From Sphingobacteriales bacterium 46-32 (GTDB lineage: Bacteria > Bacteroidota > Bacteroidia > Chitinophagales > Chitinophagaceae), in NCBI GenBank assembly GCA_001898485.1, contig MKTY01000020.1:1054001-1118000 (forward strand): 64,000 nucleotides of DNA. Direction: 5' to 3'. This document shows, in pieces, positions 36,034-44,367 of the stretch; within the stretch, counting starts at the first letter, position 1, and every line of letters starts with the position of its first letter. The notes beneath the pieces were generated by a model. That model had not been told where the DNA came from, ran no database searches, and saw only the letters and a program-made list of their open reading frames with translations. The position numbers were made by a program, and so were the translations under genes.

Positions 36034-36041
36034 TAAGTTTG
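36034..36041 (+). promoter_or_regulatory. possible promoter -7 box before a small exported protein gene
   Basis: TAAGTTTG fits TAnnTTTG exactly, four bases before the ATG at 36046. A leaderless transcript would result; the alternative is read-through from the LysE gene. Confidence 0.4.
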
Positions 36042-36045
36042 CCGC

Positions 36046-36558
36046 ATGAACCGGCTGCTTACGCTGTTTATTTTTTTGCTGGCAGGGCACATAGCCCAGG
36101 CACAAACAGGATACCTGTTTGTAAAAAAGGGGCTTAAGAAAAAAAGAACCTATACCGAAGGCGATCGCATTATGATGCGCCTCGGTGGCGATACCATTGC
36201 GGCCGGCCTCATCACTCATCTGCGCGATGATACGATCTTTTTAAATGGCCACCCAATACCGCGGGCATCTGTAAAAGCAGTCATCGTAAAAACAAAAAAG
36301 TCCAGGTCATTTCACATTCCCGTTAATCAACTATTGCTTATTACCGGCGGTGTAGCACTCACTACGGGCGGACTAACACTGAGCAAACAGGCCAGTTTTA
36401 AAGAAGCACTTACGGCAGGACTCGTTATTGGCTATGGACCACTGATCATCAATTATATTGCCAGCAAACTATCACTTGGGCGCAAAGAGTTTAAAATGGG
36501 CCGCAAATTCCGTCTGCAGATGATCGATTTTCACCTGCCGCGAAAGCGTGCTTTTTAG
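36046..36558 (+). CDS. exported protein of unknown function
   Basis: A 170-residue protein with a signal peptide (residues 1-20, LLAGHIAQAQ). The mature part begins with a basic stretch (VKKGLKKKRTY), then a beta-rich segment (EGDRIMMRLGGDTIAAGLITHLRDDTIFLNG) that resembles a small OB- or SH3-like barrel, and two hydrophobic helices near residues 97-112 and 125-140, which may lie in a membrane. Proteins of this plan are common in Bacteroidota but I do not recognise a named family. Confidence 0.65.
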   Translation: MNRLLTLFIFLLAGHIAQAQTGYLFVKKGLKKKRTYTEGDRIMMRLGGDTIAAGLITHLRDDTIFLNGHPIPRASVKAVIVKTKKSRSFHIPVNQLLLITGGVALTTGGLTLSKQASFKEALTAGLVIGYGPLIINYIASKLSLGRKEFKMGRKFRLQMIDFHLPRKRAF

Positions 36559-36600
36559 TAATCCCGCTATTAAGTTTATATATTGCAGCGCTGATCAGCT

Positions 36601-37335
36601 ATGAAAGATTTCCTATTAAATCTGTGGCGCTGGACAAAAAGAATCTTCCTCATTCTTTTTATTGCCCAGTTTGTATATATCCTGCTGCTCAAGTGGGTGA
36701 ATCCCCCAGTTACCATTACACAACTGGTAAGCTGGGTAAGCGGCCATGGACTCAAACGCGATTATGTGGATCGCGATGAGATATCGCCCAATGCCGGACT
36801 CGCAGTAATTGCATCGGAAGACCAGCTTTTTGCCGACCACCGGGGCTTTGACTGGAAGAGTATCAAAAAGGCCATGGAATACAATGAAAAAAAACCAGGT
36901 CGCATGCGCGGAGGAAGTACCATCAGTCAGCAGGTGGCCAAAAACGTATTTCTGTGGCAGGGGCGAAGTTTTATCCGGAAAGGTCTCGAAGCCTATTTTA
37001 CTTTTATGATCGAGCTGGTGTGGGGGAAAAAAAGGATACTCGAAGTATATCTTAATGTAGTTGAAATGGGCGAAGGCATTTTTGGAATTGAGCGTGCCGC
37101 AAATATTTATTTCAACAAAACGGCCAGTCAGCTTACCGCCCAGGAAAGTGCGCTTATTGCGGCCTGTCTTCCCAATCCCAAACGATATAAAGTAAAGCCT
37201 CCCGGAAAGTATGTGGCTGCCCGCTCCAGACAGATTGTACAGCAGATGAGCTTCCTCTCGCCCGATCCGGATATTCAGGAAATCATTGGCCGCAAACCAG
37301 TGCCGGTTAAAAAGAAAACAGCAAAAACACGTTAG
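36601..37335 (+). CDS. mtgA: monofunctional biosynthetic peptidoglycan transglycosylase
   Basis: A 244-residue GT51 enzyme that polymerises lipid II into glycan strands. One N-terminal membrane helix (about 15-32) anchors it. The GT51 motifs follow in order: the catalytic glutamate in ASEDQLFADHRGFDW, then GGSTISQQVAKN, KRILEVYLNVVEMG and GIERAANIYF. Length and lack of a transpeptidase domain fit MtgA. The tail is lysine-rich. It overlaps the convergent kinase gene by four bases. Confidence 0.95.
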   Translation: MKDFLLNLWRWTKRIFLILFIAQFVYILLLKWVNPPVTITQLVSWVSGHGLKRDYVDRDEISPNAGLAVIASEDQLFADHRGFDWKSIKKAMEYNEKKPGRMRGGSTISQQVAKNVFLWQGRSFIRKGLEAYFTFMIELVWGKKRILEVYLNVVEMGEGIFGIERAANIYFNKTASQLTAQESALIAACLPNPKRYKVKPPGKYVAARSRQIVQQMSFLSPDPDIQEIIGRKPVPVKKKTAKTR

Positions 37336-37889
37336 CCAAGAATAGCGTCTGTAGCCCTGATTGCTTTTTGAAGGCGATCCTCGTACGTGCCACCGATTTC
37401 TACCCACGGTACATCCTGGTTTACCATCAGGTCTTTGTAGATAGCGTATAATTTGCGTCGCGTATGCGGGTCGGGATATTCGCGCAGATCATCGGGCTCC
37501 CAGGGCAGATCTGTCTGGCACAACAGGTAAAGATCATACTTGCGCGCAACAATCTGATCCAGTATAAAACGATGACATTTACCATAAACAAACTCACACC
37601 ACACTTTCATTACATACATATCTGTATCAATAAAAAGCGGAAGATGGCCGCCTTCTTCCAGCATGGGTAATGATTGCAGTTCGAGATTGGAGGCATACTC
37701 GTCTTCGAGTGCCAGCTGGCCTTTGGCAATTGTGAGCAGATCGTCATACTCATAATCTTTGCCATTGCTGTGAAGAAATTCACGCGCAAACTCCGGACAC
37801 CACAGCGTTTCAAAATGATCTGCCAGCTGTTGTGAAAGTGTACTCTTACCAGTACTTTCCGGACCAAGGATGACAATTTTTTTGAGCAT
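37332..37889 (-). CDS. NadR-like P-loop kinase (probable ribosylnicotinamide kinase), stand-alone
   Basis: A 185-residue P-loop ATPase with Walker A at residues 9-16 (GPESTGKS), followed by FAREFL and a D-x-D loop (LFIDTDMYVMKVW). It closely resembles the C-terminal kinase domain of the NadR protein encoded immediately upstream on the same strand (residues about 170-329 there), with the same P-loop, the P-E-x-A-R-E segment and the DLYLLC/DLYLFQ strand. It may phosphorylate nicotinamide riboside or a related nucleoside. The ATG at 37887-37889 is chosen because the open frame upstream adds 20 residues outside the fold. Confidence 0.8.
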   Translation of the reverse strand: MLKKIVILGPESTGKSTLSQQLADHFETLWCPEFAREFLHSNGKDYEYDDLLTIAKGQLALEDEYASNLELQSLPMLEEGGHLPLFIDTDMYVMKVWCEFVYGKCHRFILDQIVARKYDLYLLCQTDLPWEPDDLREYPDPHTRRKLYAIYKDLMVNQDVPWVEIGGTYEDRLQKAIRATDAILG

Positions 37890-37961
37890 GATAATCCTGT
37901 TTTCGCCATAAACGCCTGTAATGTTATTCAAAAAAATGTGCCTGAGCAAATACTGGCGGCA

Positions 37962-38951
37962 TTAGTCACGCAGCGCAGGAAAATACTGGTAAATAGTATT
38001 TACCGAATCCCGAAAACGCTGCTCCCAGTCGCCATTAATAAATACAACGGGCCTGCCACAGGCCTCATAATATACACGATGACGATCGCTGAGCCTGTTA
38101 CGCCGGTCCTGGTCCAGCCGCGTACCATCCTGTATAAAAGGGCAGTCTGGTTCCTGGAAAAGATAAAGGTCAAACCGGTTGGCTGCACCGATCCATTCAG
38201 CAGTGTCCAGGTCCTGGCCTAATAAAAACTGACTGTACGATTGCGTAGTGATGAGATCGGTATCAGCGAGCAAAATCCGGTTGGCAGCCGGTAACCTTTC
38301 AAGTATGGTACGTGCATGCAACTGTGCAATTTCCTGTAAGTGTCTGGGTGTAACGGTAAGCGTTTCTTCTACTATTTCACGTGCCATTTCCGGCACATAT
38401 GCAGTATGAAAATATTCAGCCAGGCGTTGGGTTAGTATTGATTTACCTGTTGACTCAGTGCCCACAATAGCCACTTTGACGGTAAAATAGGGTTTCGCCT
38501 CATCGGCGAGGTAATGCCAGCATGCCAGCGGATTGTTTCGGATTTGTGTAGCGGATACAGGCACGACCGCGCGGACTGTATCATAACTGATATGCGTTAT
38601 GCGCAGATATTCGGCTATATAATCGCCATAAGGCTCCGAAGTAAAGACATGGGTAAAAGCCGGCAACTGCTGCTGAAAAGCCTCACTCCAGAGCCGGGCT
38701 ACTTCACGATCGCTTACTGAGCTGTTGGGAAGGATCCGGTCATCGTAAGGAAAATCAATTACGTTGACTGAGGGATAAGATATTGTCCAGTTTTTTAGCC
38801 ATTGCAGCCGCACTCCTCCGCCAATTGGCTCCTGCGCAGTGTGGCAAAGTACTACCAGCAACTCATCGCAGTGCTGCAACGCAAAGCGAATGAGTGCCTG
38901 GTGGCCTTTATGCAAAGGCATAAACTTGCCAAAAACCAGTCCCCTGTTCAT
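37962..38951 (-). CDS. nadR: bifunctional NMN adenylyltransferase/ribosylnicotinamide kinase, NadR-like
   Basis: A 329-residue protein with an N-terminal nucleotidyltransferase domain (GKFMPLHKGHQALI, the GxFxPxHxGH signature) and a C-terminal P-loop kinase (VGTESTGKS). This is the NadR architecture without the E. coli N-terminal DNA-binding repressor domain, so it is enzyme only. It turns nicotinamide riboside to NMN and then to NAD. The start ATG at 38949-38951 overlaps the stop of pnuC by four bases (ATGA), which supports this start over the longer open frame and links it with the riboside transporter. Confidence 0.9.
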   Translation of the reverse strand: MNRGLVFGKFMPLHKGHQALIRFALQHCDELLVVLCHTAQEPIGGGVRLQWLKNWTISYPSVNVIDFPYDDRILPNSSVSDREVARLWSEAFQQQLPAFTHVFTSEPYGDYIAEYLRITHISYDTVRAVVPVSATQIRNNPLACWHYLADEAKPYFTVKVAIVGTESTGKSILTQRLAEYFHTAYVPEMAREIVEETLTVTPRHLQEIAQLHARTILERLPAANRILLADTDLITTQSYSQFLLGQDLDTAEWIGAANRFDLYLFQEPDCPFIQDGTRLDQDRRNRLSDRHRVYYEACGRPVVFINGDWEQRFRDSVNTIYQYFPALRD

Positions 38952-39580
38952 GATTGCTGAACGGATAAGGTTCGTGCTTTTGCCTTCCAGGCAGCCAGGC
39001 CCCAAAAGGCAAATGCAAGCAGAATAAGATAGTAAACGCTGGTAAGTGCGAGCCCTTTTACAAAATATAACGGAATGCTGGCGATATTGGTAGCGATCCA
39101 CCAGTACCAGCTTTCCACTTTTTTACGCGCCATAAGCCACATACCGGTAAAGGCAGTAGCTGTAGCAAAAGCATCACCGGGGGGAATGGCTTCCGGAAAA
39201 AACGATTTTTTGAGATATACCAGTGCCAGAAATACCAATACAAAGGTGATCCCGAAGAATAGTAATTGATTGATCCAGTCACGCCGGTTAGAAAAACTGA
39301 TATGCAGAATCCTTTCTTTCCTTTCATCTTTTTTGACCCACATATACCAGCCGTACACGCTCATTACCGTATAATAAAAATTCACACTGGCCTCACCAGC
39401 CAAATGTTCTTTTATACTGATATAGATGTAAAACGTAGTATTGATAAGTCCCACCGGATAGGTAAGAATACTTTCTTTGCGGCTAAACCAGACACTGGCC
39501 AATCCACTCAGTACAGCAATATACTCCAGCCAGCCAGTGTGTAAAATCTCGGACCAGAACTGTTGAAAGAAATTTGTCAA
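38948..39580 (-). CDS. pnuC: nicotinamide riboside transporter PnuC
   Basis: A 210-residue inner-membrane protein of the PnuC family. Typical pieces are the early SGLASVWFSRKESILTYPVG, the NFYYTVMSVYGWYMW helix and the WWIATNIASIPLYFVKGL segment near the end. About seven helices are expected. PnuC facilitates riboside uptake, driven by phosphorylation inside, and it overlaps nadR, which supplies that kinase. Substrate assignment to nicotinamide riboside rather than thiamine rests on this neighbour. No riboswitch was recognised in the short region upstream. Confidence 0.92.
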   Translation of the reverse strand: MTNFFQQFWSEILHTGWLEYIAVLSGLASVWFSRKESILTYPVGLINTTFYIYISIKEHLAGEASVNFYYTVMSVYGWYMWVKKDERKERILHISFSNRRDWINQLLFFGITFVLVFLALVYLKKSFFPEAIPPGDAFATATAFTGMWLMARKKVESWYWWIATNIASIPLYFVKGLALTSVYYLILLAFAFWGLAAWKAKARTLSVQQS

Positions 39581-39648
39581 GTGTTAAGCGCTTTGATTGT
39601 AAACATAGCTAAAATAGATAGCCGCCATTTATGCATTAGGGAAATATA

Positions 39649-40272
39649 TCAGGGAGTGCTGCCTGTCGGGCGCGTATATTTTTTCCAGCTGCGCAGGTAT
39701 TGTGGGCCTTTCCTGGTTTCAAACCGCGTGGGAACCTGCTGCCAGCCTGAGGCACCAGACCTCCACACCATAAAATGTAAATGAGGCACAGCGGCATAGC
39801 CAGTTTTGCCACTTAATGCAATCACCTGTCCCCGGGCAACAGTATCTCCGACATTTACAAGTGCTCCGTCTTTTTGCAGATGCCAGTATCCTGCTCTTGT
39901 ACCGTCAGGGTGTTCGATGACAATGTTGTTGCCATAAGGTCGGTATTTTTTATTCCAGCCGCCGCGGTCGCCATCTTCTTTTACCCGCACCACCACGCCT
40001 TCTCTTGCCGCGCAGATTTTTGAGCCTCTTTTCATTTTAAAATCCAGTGCAGCCCGCTCCCGGTGCGAAAAGTGGCTGAAATAACCCTGTATCATCCGGT
40101 AAGACCGCCCATCTTCATAAGGCAGGGCATACACGTAGCTGGTATCGTCAACGAGCTTTCCTTTGCGGAGCAGAATGGTTTGTTGGCGCAATGGATTTTT
40201 GCTCACGGCACAGGAAGATAAAATTGCAAGTACACAACAGGCCGGCAGGATCAATTTCACAGATGATATCAT
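39649..40272 (-). CDS. M23-family metallopeptidase lipoprotein
   Basis: A 207-residue lipoprotein with lipobox LSSC; the ATG at 40270-40272 gives a classical lipoprotein signal peptide. The LytM/M23 domain carries the metal ligands: histidine and aspartate in SHRERAALDF, and HLHF near the end, after YWHLQKDGALVNVGDTV. M23 enzymes cut peptide bonds of peptidoglycan. It is paralogous to the protein at 40899-41501: both share the opening (K/R)-x-D-T-S-Y, the ALDFK and ICAAR segments and the (TRF-E/Q-TRKG) end. The mature protein should face the periplasm. Confidence 0.9.
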   Translation of the reverse strand: MISSVKLILPACCVLAILSSCAVSKNPLRQQTILLRKGKLVDDTSYVYALPYEDGRSYRMIQGYFSHFSHRERAALDFKMKRGSKICAAREGVVVRVKEDGDRGGWNKKYRPYGNNIVIEHPDGTRAGYWHLQKDGALVNVGDTVARGQVIALSGKTGYAAVPHLHFMVWRSGASGWQQVPTRFETRKGPQYLRSWKKYTRPTGSTP

Positions 40273-40296
40273 TTCTTCTTTAAACAACAGTACTTA

Positions 40297-40827
40297 TTAT
40301 ACTTTGTTGGATGCCGCCTCGCTGATTTCTTTCAGATTGGCCAGCCCCCTTTCAACCTGATAGCCAAGATTGCGGTTTATTACCGGACCCATCAGGCGCG
40401 CAATTGGCCAGGGCAGACCTCCGTTTTTTTGCCAGGTTACTTTTACTTCACTTTCGCCCCATGGCTCAAAGACCCAATGATCCTGGGCTACAGACGCCCA
40501 CGGTTTTTGATAACGTTGTTCAAAGTGAAGATGCCGCTCACTGATGTCAGCAACAGTAATCGTGCCTTTGCCTATTTTTTTTCCCGTCCATTCCAGCACA
40601 TGCCCTTTTGAAAACGGTGCGCCTTTGATCGTAATCTCTGCAGACTTATCTACCTGCAGCCAGGGGTTCCACAAGCTGTGCTGATGAAAATCTCCGACCA
40701 GTTGTATAACTTTTTCGGGAACCTGTTTGAGAATAATTGTTTTTTCGATGCGATACGATCCCGGCATTAAAAAAGCAACAATCAACGGAGCCAGAACCAA
40801 TGCACTAAAAATGAGCAGAAAAAGCAT
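40297..40827 (-). CDS. SRPBCC-family protein with N-terminal membrane segment
   Basis: A 176-residue protein: a hydrophobic segment at 2-20, then a START/SRPBCC (Bet v1-like) domain. The pattern is the usual one for polyketide cyclase/dehydrase-type members: a first strand (YRIEKTIILKQVPEKVIQLV), FHQHSLWNPWLQVD, the G-x-V-L-E-W central strand and WVFEPWGESEVKVTWQ, then a C-terminal helix. These proteins bind hydrophobic ligands; the ligand is unknown. It stands between two M23 peptidase genes on the same strand. Confidence 0.82.
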   Translation of the reverse strand: MLFLLIFSALVLAPLIVAFLMPGSYRIEKTIILKQVPEKVIQLVGDFHQHSLWNPWLQVDKSAEITIKGAPFSKGHVLEWTGKKIGKGTITVADISERHLHFEQRYQKPWASVAQDHWVFEPWGESEVKVTWQKNGGLPWPIARLMGPVINRNLGYQVERGLANLKEISEAASNKV

Positions 40828-40898
40828 GTAAGGCTATTTAAAGAGCTTAAGATAGTACATGCTGCCAACCTGATCAAAGCAATTTTACAGGAGGAAAT

Positions 40899-41501
40899 TT
40901 ATTGCGGATGAACAGTGCGGTAAAAACGGCCCGGTCTAAGGTACCGCACTCCTTTACGCGTTTGAAAACGGGTGGCCAGTTGTACGATTTGTCCATTTTT
41001 ATCAGGCCCCTGCACTTCGAAGTGTAAATGAGGAAAAGCAGAGTATCCTGTATTGCCGCTCAATCCGATCCATTGCCCGGTTACCACACTGTCGCCGGTA
41101 GCAACCTTTACTCCATTGTAACCGAGGTGCCAGTAATGGGCCACACTTCCATCGTTATGCCGTATAGAAATGTAATTGCCATCCGAAAGATTTTCAGGCT
41201 TCAGCCCACCTGTTTTTGAATCGCCCCTGGCTGCCACCACCACTCCGCTTCGTGCAGCACATATACGGGTGCGCTTTTTTATTTTGAAATCAAGCGCCCG
41301 TTCTCCCCGATGGCTCATTTTACTTTCGTAAGCCTGTATCAGAAAAACTTTTTTACGATGTTCAAAAGGCAATGTATAAATATAACTGGTGTCTTCTTTG
41401 AATCGTCCGGCTTTGAGGTCCCGTATACCGGGTTCATCTATTTGAGCATTGGTCATATAAGGCAGACCAATCAACAGGTAAAAAAAGCAGCAATACCGCA
41501 T
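40899..41501 (-). CDS. M23-family metallopeptidase, second copy
   Basis: A 200-residue exported peptidase paralogous to the one at 39649-40272. The ATG at 41499-41501 gives a signal peptide (about 1-16, ending MTNAQ); there is no lipobox, so this copy is soluble or differently anchored. The metal ligands are present in HRGERALDF and HLHF, with YWHLGYNGVKVATGDSV between them. The two copies flank an SRPBCC gene, so a duplication with insertion or gene loss is likely. Substrates are probably peptidoglycan cross-links. Confidence 0.9.
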   Translation of the reverse strand: MRYCCFFYLLIGLPYMTNAQIDEPGIRDLKAGRFKEDTSYIYTLPFEHRKKVFLIQAYESKMSHRGERALDFKIKKRTRICAARSGVVVAARGDSKTGGLKPENLSDGNYISIRHNDGSVAHYWHLGYNGVKVATGDSVVTGQWIGLSGNTGYSAFPHLHFEVQGPDKNGQIVQLATRFQTRKGVRYLRPGRFYRTVHPQ

Positions 41502-41632
41502 AAGAGCATTGTTGAGGATTATTATCAAGATACAAAAGCTCTTTTTTTCCAGAAAAAAACGTCTTTTTTCTCGTGAAAAACCCCTGATTACCTGAAATCA
41601 CGCCAATATGTTTGTACTCTAAACCTTCATCT

Positions 41633-42196
41633 ATGAAAAAAACAGTTGAACAATGGCTTGTGCCAGACACCAATGTGCTGGAGGGCGTTCATGTGATAAG
41701 GGGGCAAAAAGTAATGCTTGAAAATGATGTGGCGCTGCTGTATCAAACCTCCGTAAAAGAACTTAAACAGGCGGTTAATAAAAATAAACTTCGGTTTCCG
41801 CCCGATTTTATGTTTGAACTTACCAGTGAAGAACATCAATTTTTGGAGTCACAATTTGCAGCTTCAAAACGGGACAGATATCATGACCGGGTACGGCGTC
41901 CGCCAATGGCATTTACAGAACGCGGTATTTTAATGTTAGCTGGTTTATTGAAAACCGATCAGGCTATTGCCGCCAGTATCCAGATCATTCGCATCTTAAC
42001 CCGGCTCAGAAATGCCGCAATTGTCAATGATGCATTATATAAAGAAGTAGAGGCGTTGGAGAAAAGAATGAAAAAACCAGATAAGAAATGTCAGCAGCTG
42101 TTTAAGTTATTAAAAGAGCTGCTGCAACCAGTTGATGTATCGCAGACTCAGGATTTCCGTATCGCAAAAAGAAACAAAACCGGTAAAACAAAGTGA
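41633..42196 (+). CDS. ORF6N domain-containing protein
   Basis: A 187-residue protein with the ORF6N domain of phage antirepressor-type proteins at about residues 10-100: VLEGVHVIRGQKVMLENDVALLYQ, TSVKELKQAVNKNKLRFPPDFMFEL and RRPPMAFTERGILMLAGLL are the family pieces. A helical C-terminal part (about 115-187) is probably coiled coil. ORF6N proteins occur in phages and as isolated chromosomal genes of Bacteroidota. No other phage gene is nearby. The ATG at 41633 is preferred over an in-frame TTG seven codons upstream. Confidence 0.9.
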   Translation: MKKTVEQWLVPDTNVLEGVHVIRGQKVMLENDVALLYQTSVKELKQAVNKNKLRFPPDFMFELTSEEHQFLESQFAASKRDRYHDRVRRPPMAFTERGILMLAGLLKTDQAIAASIQIIRILTRLRNAAIVNDALYKEVEALEKRMKKPDKKCQQLFKLLKELLQPVDVSQTQDFRIAKRNKTGKTK

Positions 42197-43063
42197 TCAG
42201 ATATAACGCGCTGCTTCATCTGCAATACGCTTCCAGAAACTATTCTTAAAGCGGCGCGAAAACATACTGGAGTGCCCTACTTTTTTTAAATGATAGTCTT
42301 TGGCCCGGTGTTTTATCATACGTATGCGGGTGCCACGGTAAATACCGGTCAGGTCTGTTACCGTCTGATCATTGGCAATGGCATCATCTTTAAAATAATG
42401 AATAATGAAGGGCACCTTTAACGGATAAAAATCTTCTTGTGGAATAGATTCACCCAGATGACTCCCAAAATAAAATGAGCTCCGGCACCACCGGCTCCAT
42501 TGCCTGATCACACCACGCGGCAGATCTTCCATAATACCTAAGCGTTTGAGGGGAGCATAACCAAAAACAGGAGTCAGCACAGGGTTGATAATGTACCATA
42601 AGAGGAATGACCGCATATTTCCCGGCCATTTCATTTTCCACCAGGTGCCGGTTGAGCTGGCAATACCAATCACCAGTTTTAACCGGTCATTGTTGGGCGT
42701 AAAACCGATAAGCTGTGTACCAATACTGTGTCCGATCAGCAACATCGGCAAATCAGGATACTGCTTTTCTGCATAGGCGATGGCTGCTTTCATATCCAGC
42801 TGAGCCCAATCCATTAAAGAGGCATTCAGACCTTTGAGAGAACCATGCAGGCTGCCACCGATACCGCGGTAGTCATATGAAATGACTACAAAGCCCTGCT
42901 CACGTAAAAAATCGCAGAAGTTGGAATAAAACTCTTTTTTTATACCCGTACCTCCCTGCATTACTATAACGCCCCCGGCAGGAGCCGAAGGCTCAAATAA
43001 TAACCCATCCAGTTCATACCCATCTGAGCAGTAGAGCGTTATTTTGGTTGCATCGCTATCCAT
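42197..43063 (-). CDS. alpha/beta hydrolase
   Basis: A 288-residue alpha/beta hydrolase. It has the GGTGIKKEFYSNFCDFLREQGFV region near the oxyanion hole, VISYDYRGIG and the nucleophile elbow GHSIGTQLIGF with its serine. A histidine late in the chain (KKVGHSSMFSRRF) is the likely catalytic base. I use the ATG at 43061-43063. The substrate is unknown; the fold is that of the serine aminopeptidase-like hydrolases. It converges tail to tail on the ORF6N gene with no gap. Confidence 0.87.
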   Translation of the reverse strand: MDSDATKITLYCSDGYELDGLLFEPSAPAGGVIVMQGGTGIKKEFYSNFCDFLREQGFVVISYDYRGIGGSLHGSLKGLNASLMDWAQLDMKAAIAYAEKQYPDLPMLLIGHSIGTQLIGFTPNNDRLKLVIGIASSTGTWWKMKWPGNMRSFLLWYIINPVLTPVFGYAPLKRLGIMEDLPRGVIRQWSRWCRSSFYFGSHLGESIPQEDFYPLKVPFIIHYFKDDAIANDQTVTDLTGIYRGTRIRMIKHRAKDYHLKKVGHSSMFSRRFKNSFWKRIADEAARYI

Positions 43064-43199
43064 GCCGGTAAAATACAACGCTTTACAAACTTTCAAAAGC
43101 GCCGGCACAAAGTTATTGGATATAAAAGTTTAATAAAGGGGCGGCCATATTCCGGAGGGGGAATAGTTAACTTTATTACTTTACAAAGCCTGATTGACT

Positions 43200-44318
43200 A
43201 TGACGATTGCTGTATTAGGAGCGGGTATGGTAGGAAGTACCATTGCTATTGATCTGAGCTCGCGTCACCAGGTTACATCACTTGACCAGAATGCAGATCA
43301 GTTGAAAAAACTTCAGACCCGGTATCCGGCTGTTCAAATTCAACCCGCAGATCTTGGGCAGGCCGATCTTTCGGCGATACTGGCCCCTTATGACCTTGTT
43401 ATCACCGCTGTACCGGGATTTATGGGTTATCAATTGCTGAAACAGGTGATAGAGGCCGGAAAAAATGTAGTGGATATTTCTTTTTTTCCCGAAGACGCTC
43501 TTGAACTGCATGAACTGGCGATAAAAAAAGGGGTAACGGCAATCACCGATTGCGGCGTCGCACCCGGCATGAGCAATCTTATAGCAGGCCACTACGATGC
43601 TCATATGGAAATTTTATCATTTGCCTGTTATGTAGGCGGACTACCTGTGCATCCTCAACCGCCATTTTACTACAAAGCCCCTTTTTCTCCTGTAGATGTG
43701 ATACAGGAATACCTGCGTCCGGCACGGCTGGTCGAAAACGGCCAGCTCGTTACAAAACCGGCACTCAGCGATCGCGAGCTGCTTGATTTTGGTGAAGCGG
43801 GTACGCTTGAAGCATTCAATACAGACGGTCTTCGCTCGTTGGTGTATACCATGTCGCATATTCCCGACATGAAAGAAAAAACACTTCGGTATCCGGGTCA
43901 TATCGATCTTATTATTGCACTGCAACAAGCCGGTTTTTTTGATACTAAACCTGTAATGGCGGCAGATAAGCAGGTAATACCTCTTGACCTTACCAGCACC
44001 CTGTTGCTCGATCAGTGGAAACTGCAACCCGGTGAGCCGGAGTTTACTGTTATGAAAGTAATACTGAGCGGGCCGCAGCAAACGATCACCTATTCGCTGC
44101 TTGACTACTATGATCCTGCTACAGGCTTTTCTTCTATGGCCCGTACCACAGGGTTTACGTGTACAGCGGCGGCAGAGCTGCTGCTGCAGGGTTTATTCAA
44201 TGAGAAAGGAGTATTCCCTCCGGAAAAACTTGGTGCGCAGGCCGGGTGTTTTCAATTCATACTCGACTACCTGGCCCAACGGAAGGTGATCTGGAAAAAG
44301 GAGACAGAAAGAAAATAA
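43200..44318 (+). CDS. saccharopine dehydrogenase-like NAD(P)-dependent oxidoreductase
   Basis: A 372-residue protein starting with a Rossmann dinucleotide-binding motif (IAVLGAGMVGSTIAIDL). The following pattern (ITDCGVAPGMSNLIAGHYD, then FYYKAPFSP and NTDGLRSLVYT) is that of the saccharopine dehydrogenase/lysine-6-dehydrogenase-like family. It probably acts on an amino-acid derivative. I use the ATG at 43200; the in-frame TTG two codons upstream adds only two residues. A bidirectional terminator follows, shared with the convergent nfu gene. Confidence 0.88.
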   Translation: MTIAVLGAGMVGSTIAIDLSSRHQVTSLDQNADQLKKLQTRYPAVQIQPADLGQADLSAILAPYDLVITAVPGFMGYQLLKQVIEAGKNVVDISFFPEDALELHELAIKKGVTAITDCGVAPGMSNLIAGHYDAHMEILSFACYVGGLPVHPQPPFYYKAPFSPVDVIQEYLRPARLVENGQLVTKPALSDRELLDFGEAGTLEAFNTDGLRSLVYTMSHIPDMKEKTLRYPGHIDLIIALQQAGFFDTKPVMAADKQVIPLDLTSTLLLDQWKLQPGEPEFTVMKVILSGPQQTITYSLLDYYDPATGFSSMARTTGFTCTAAAELLLQGLFNEKGVFPPEKLGAQAGCFQFILDYLAQRKVIWKKETERK

Positions 44319-44319
44319 A

Positions 44320-44348
44320 AAAGCGGAGCCGCTGACTCCGCTTTATAA
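44320..44348. terminator. bidirectional rho-independent terminator
   Basis: The stem AAAGCGGAG (44320-44328) pairs with CTCCGCTTT (44336-44344) around a seven-base loop, with A residues before and after. It lies between the convergent dehydrogenase and nfu genes. Confidence 0.8.
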
Positions 44349-44367
44349 AAAAGTATAGCTGTAAAAA

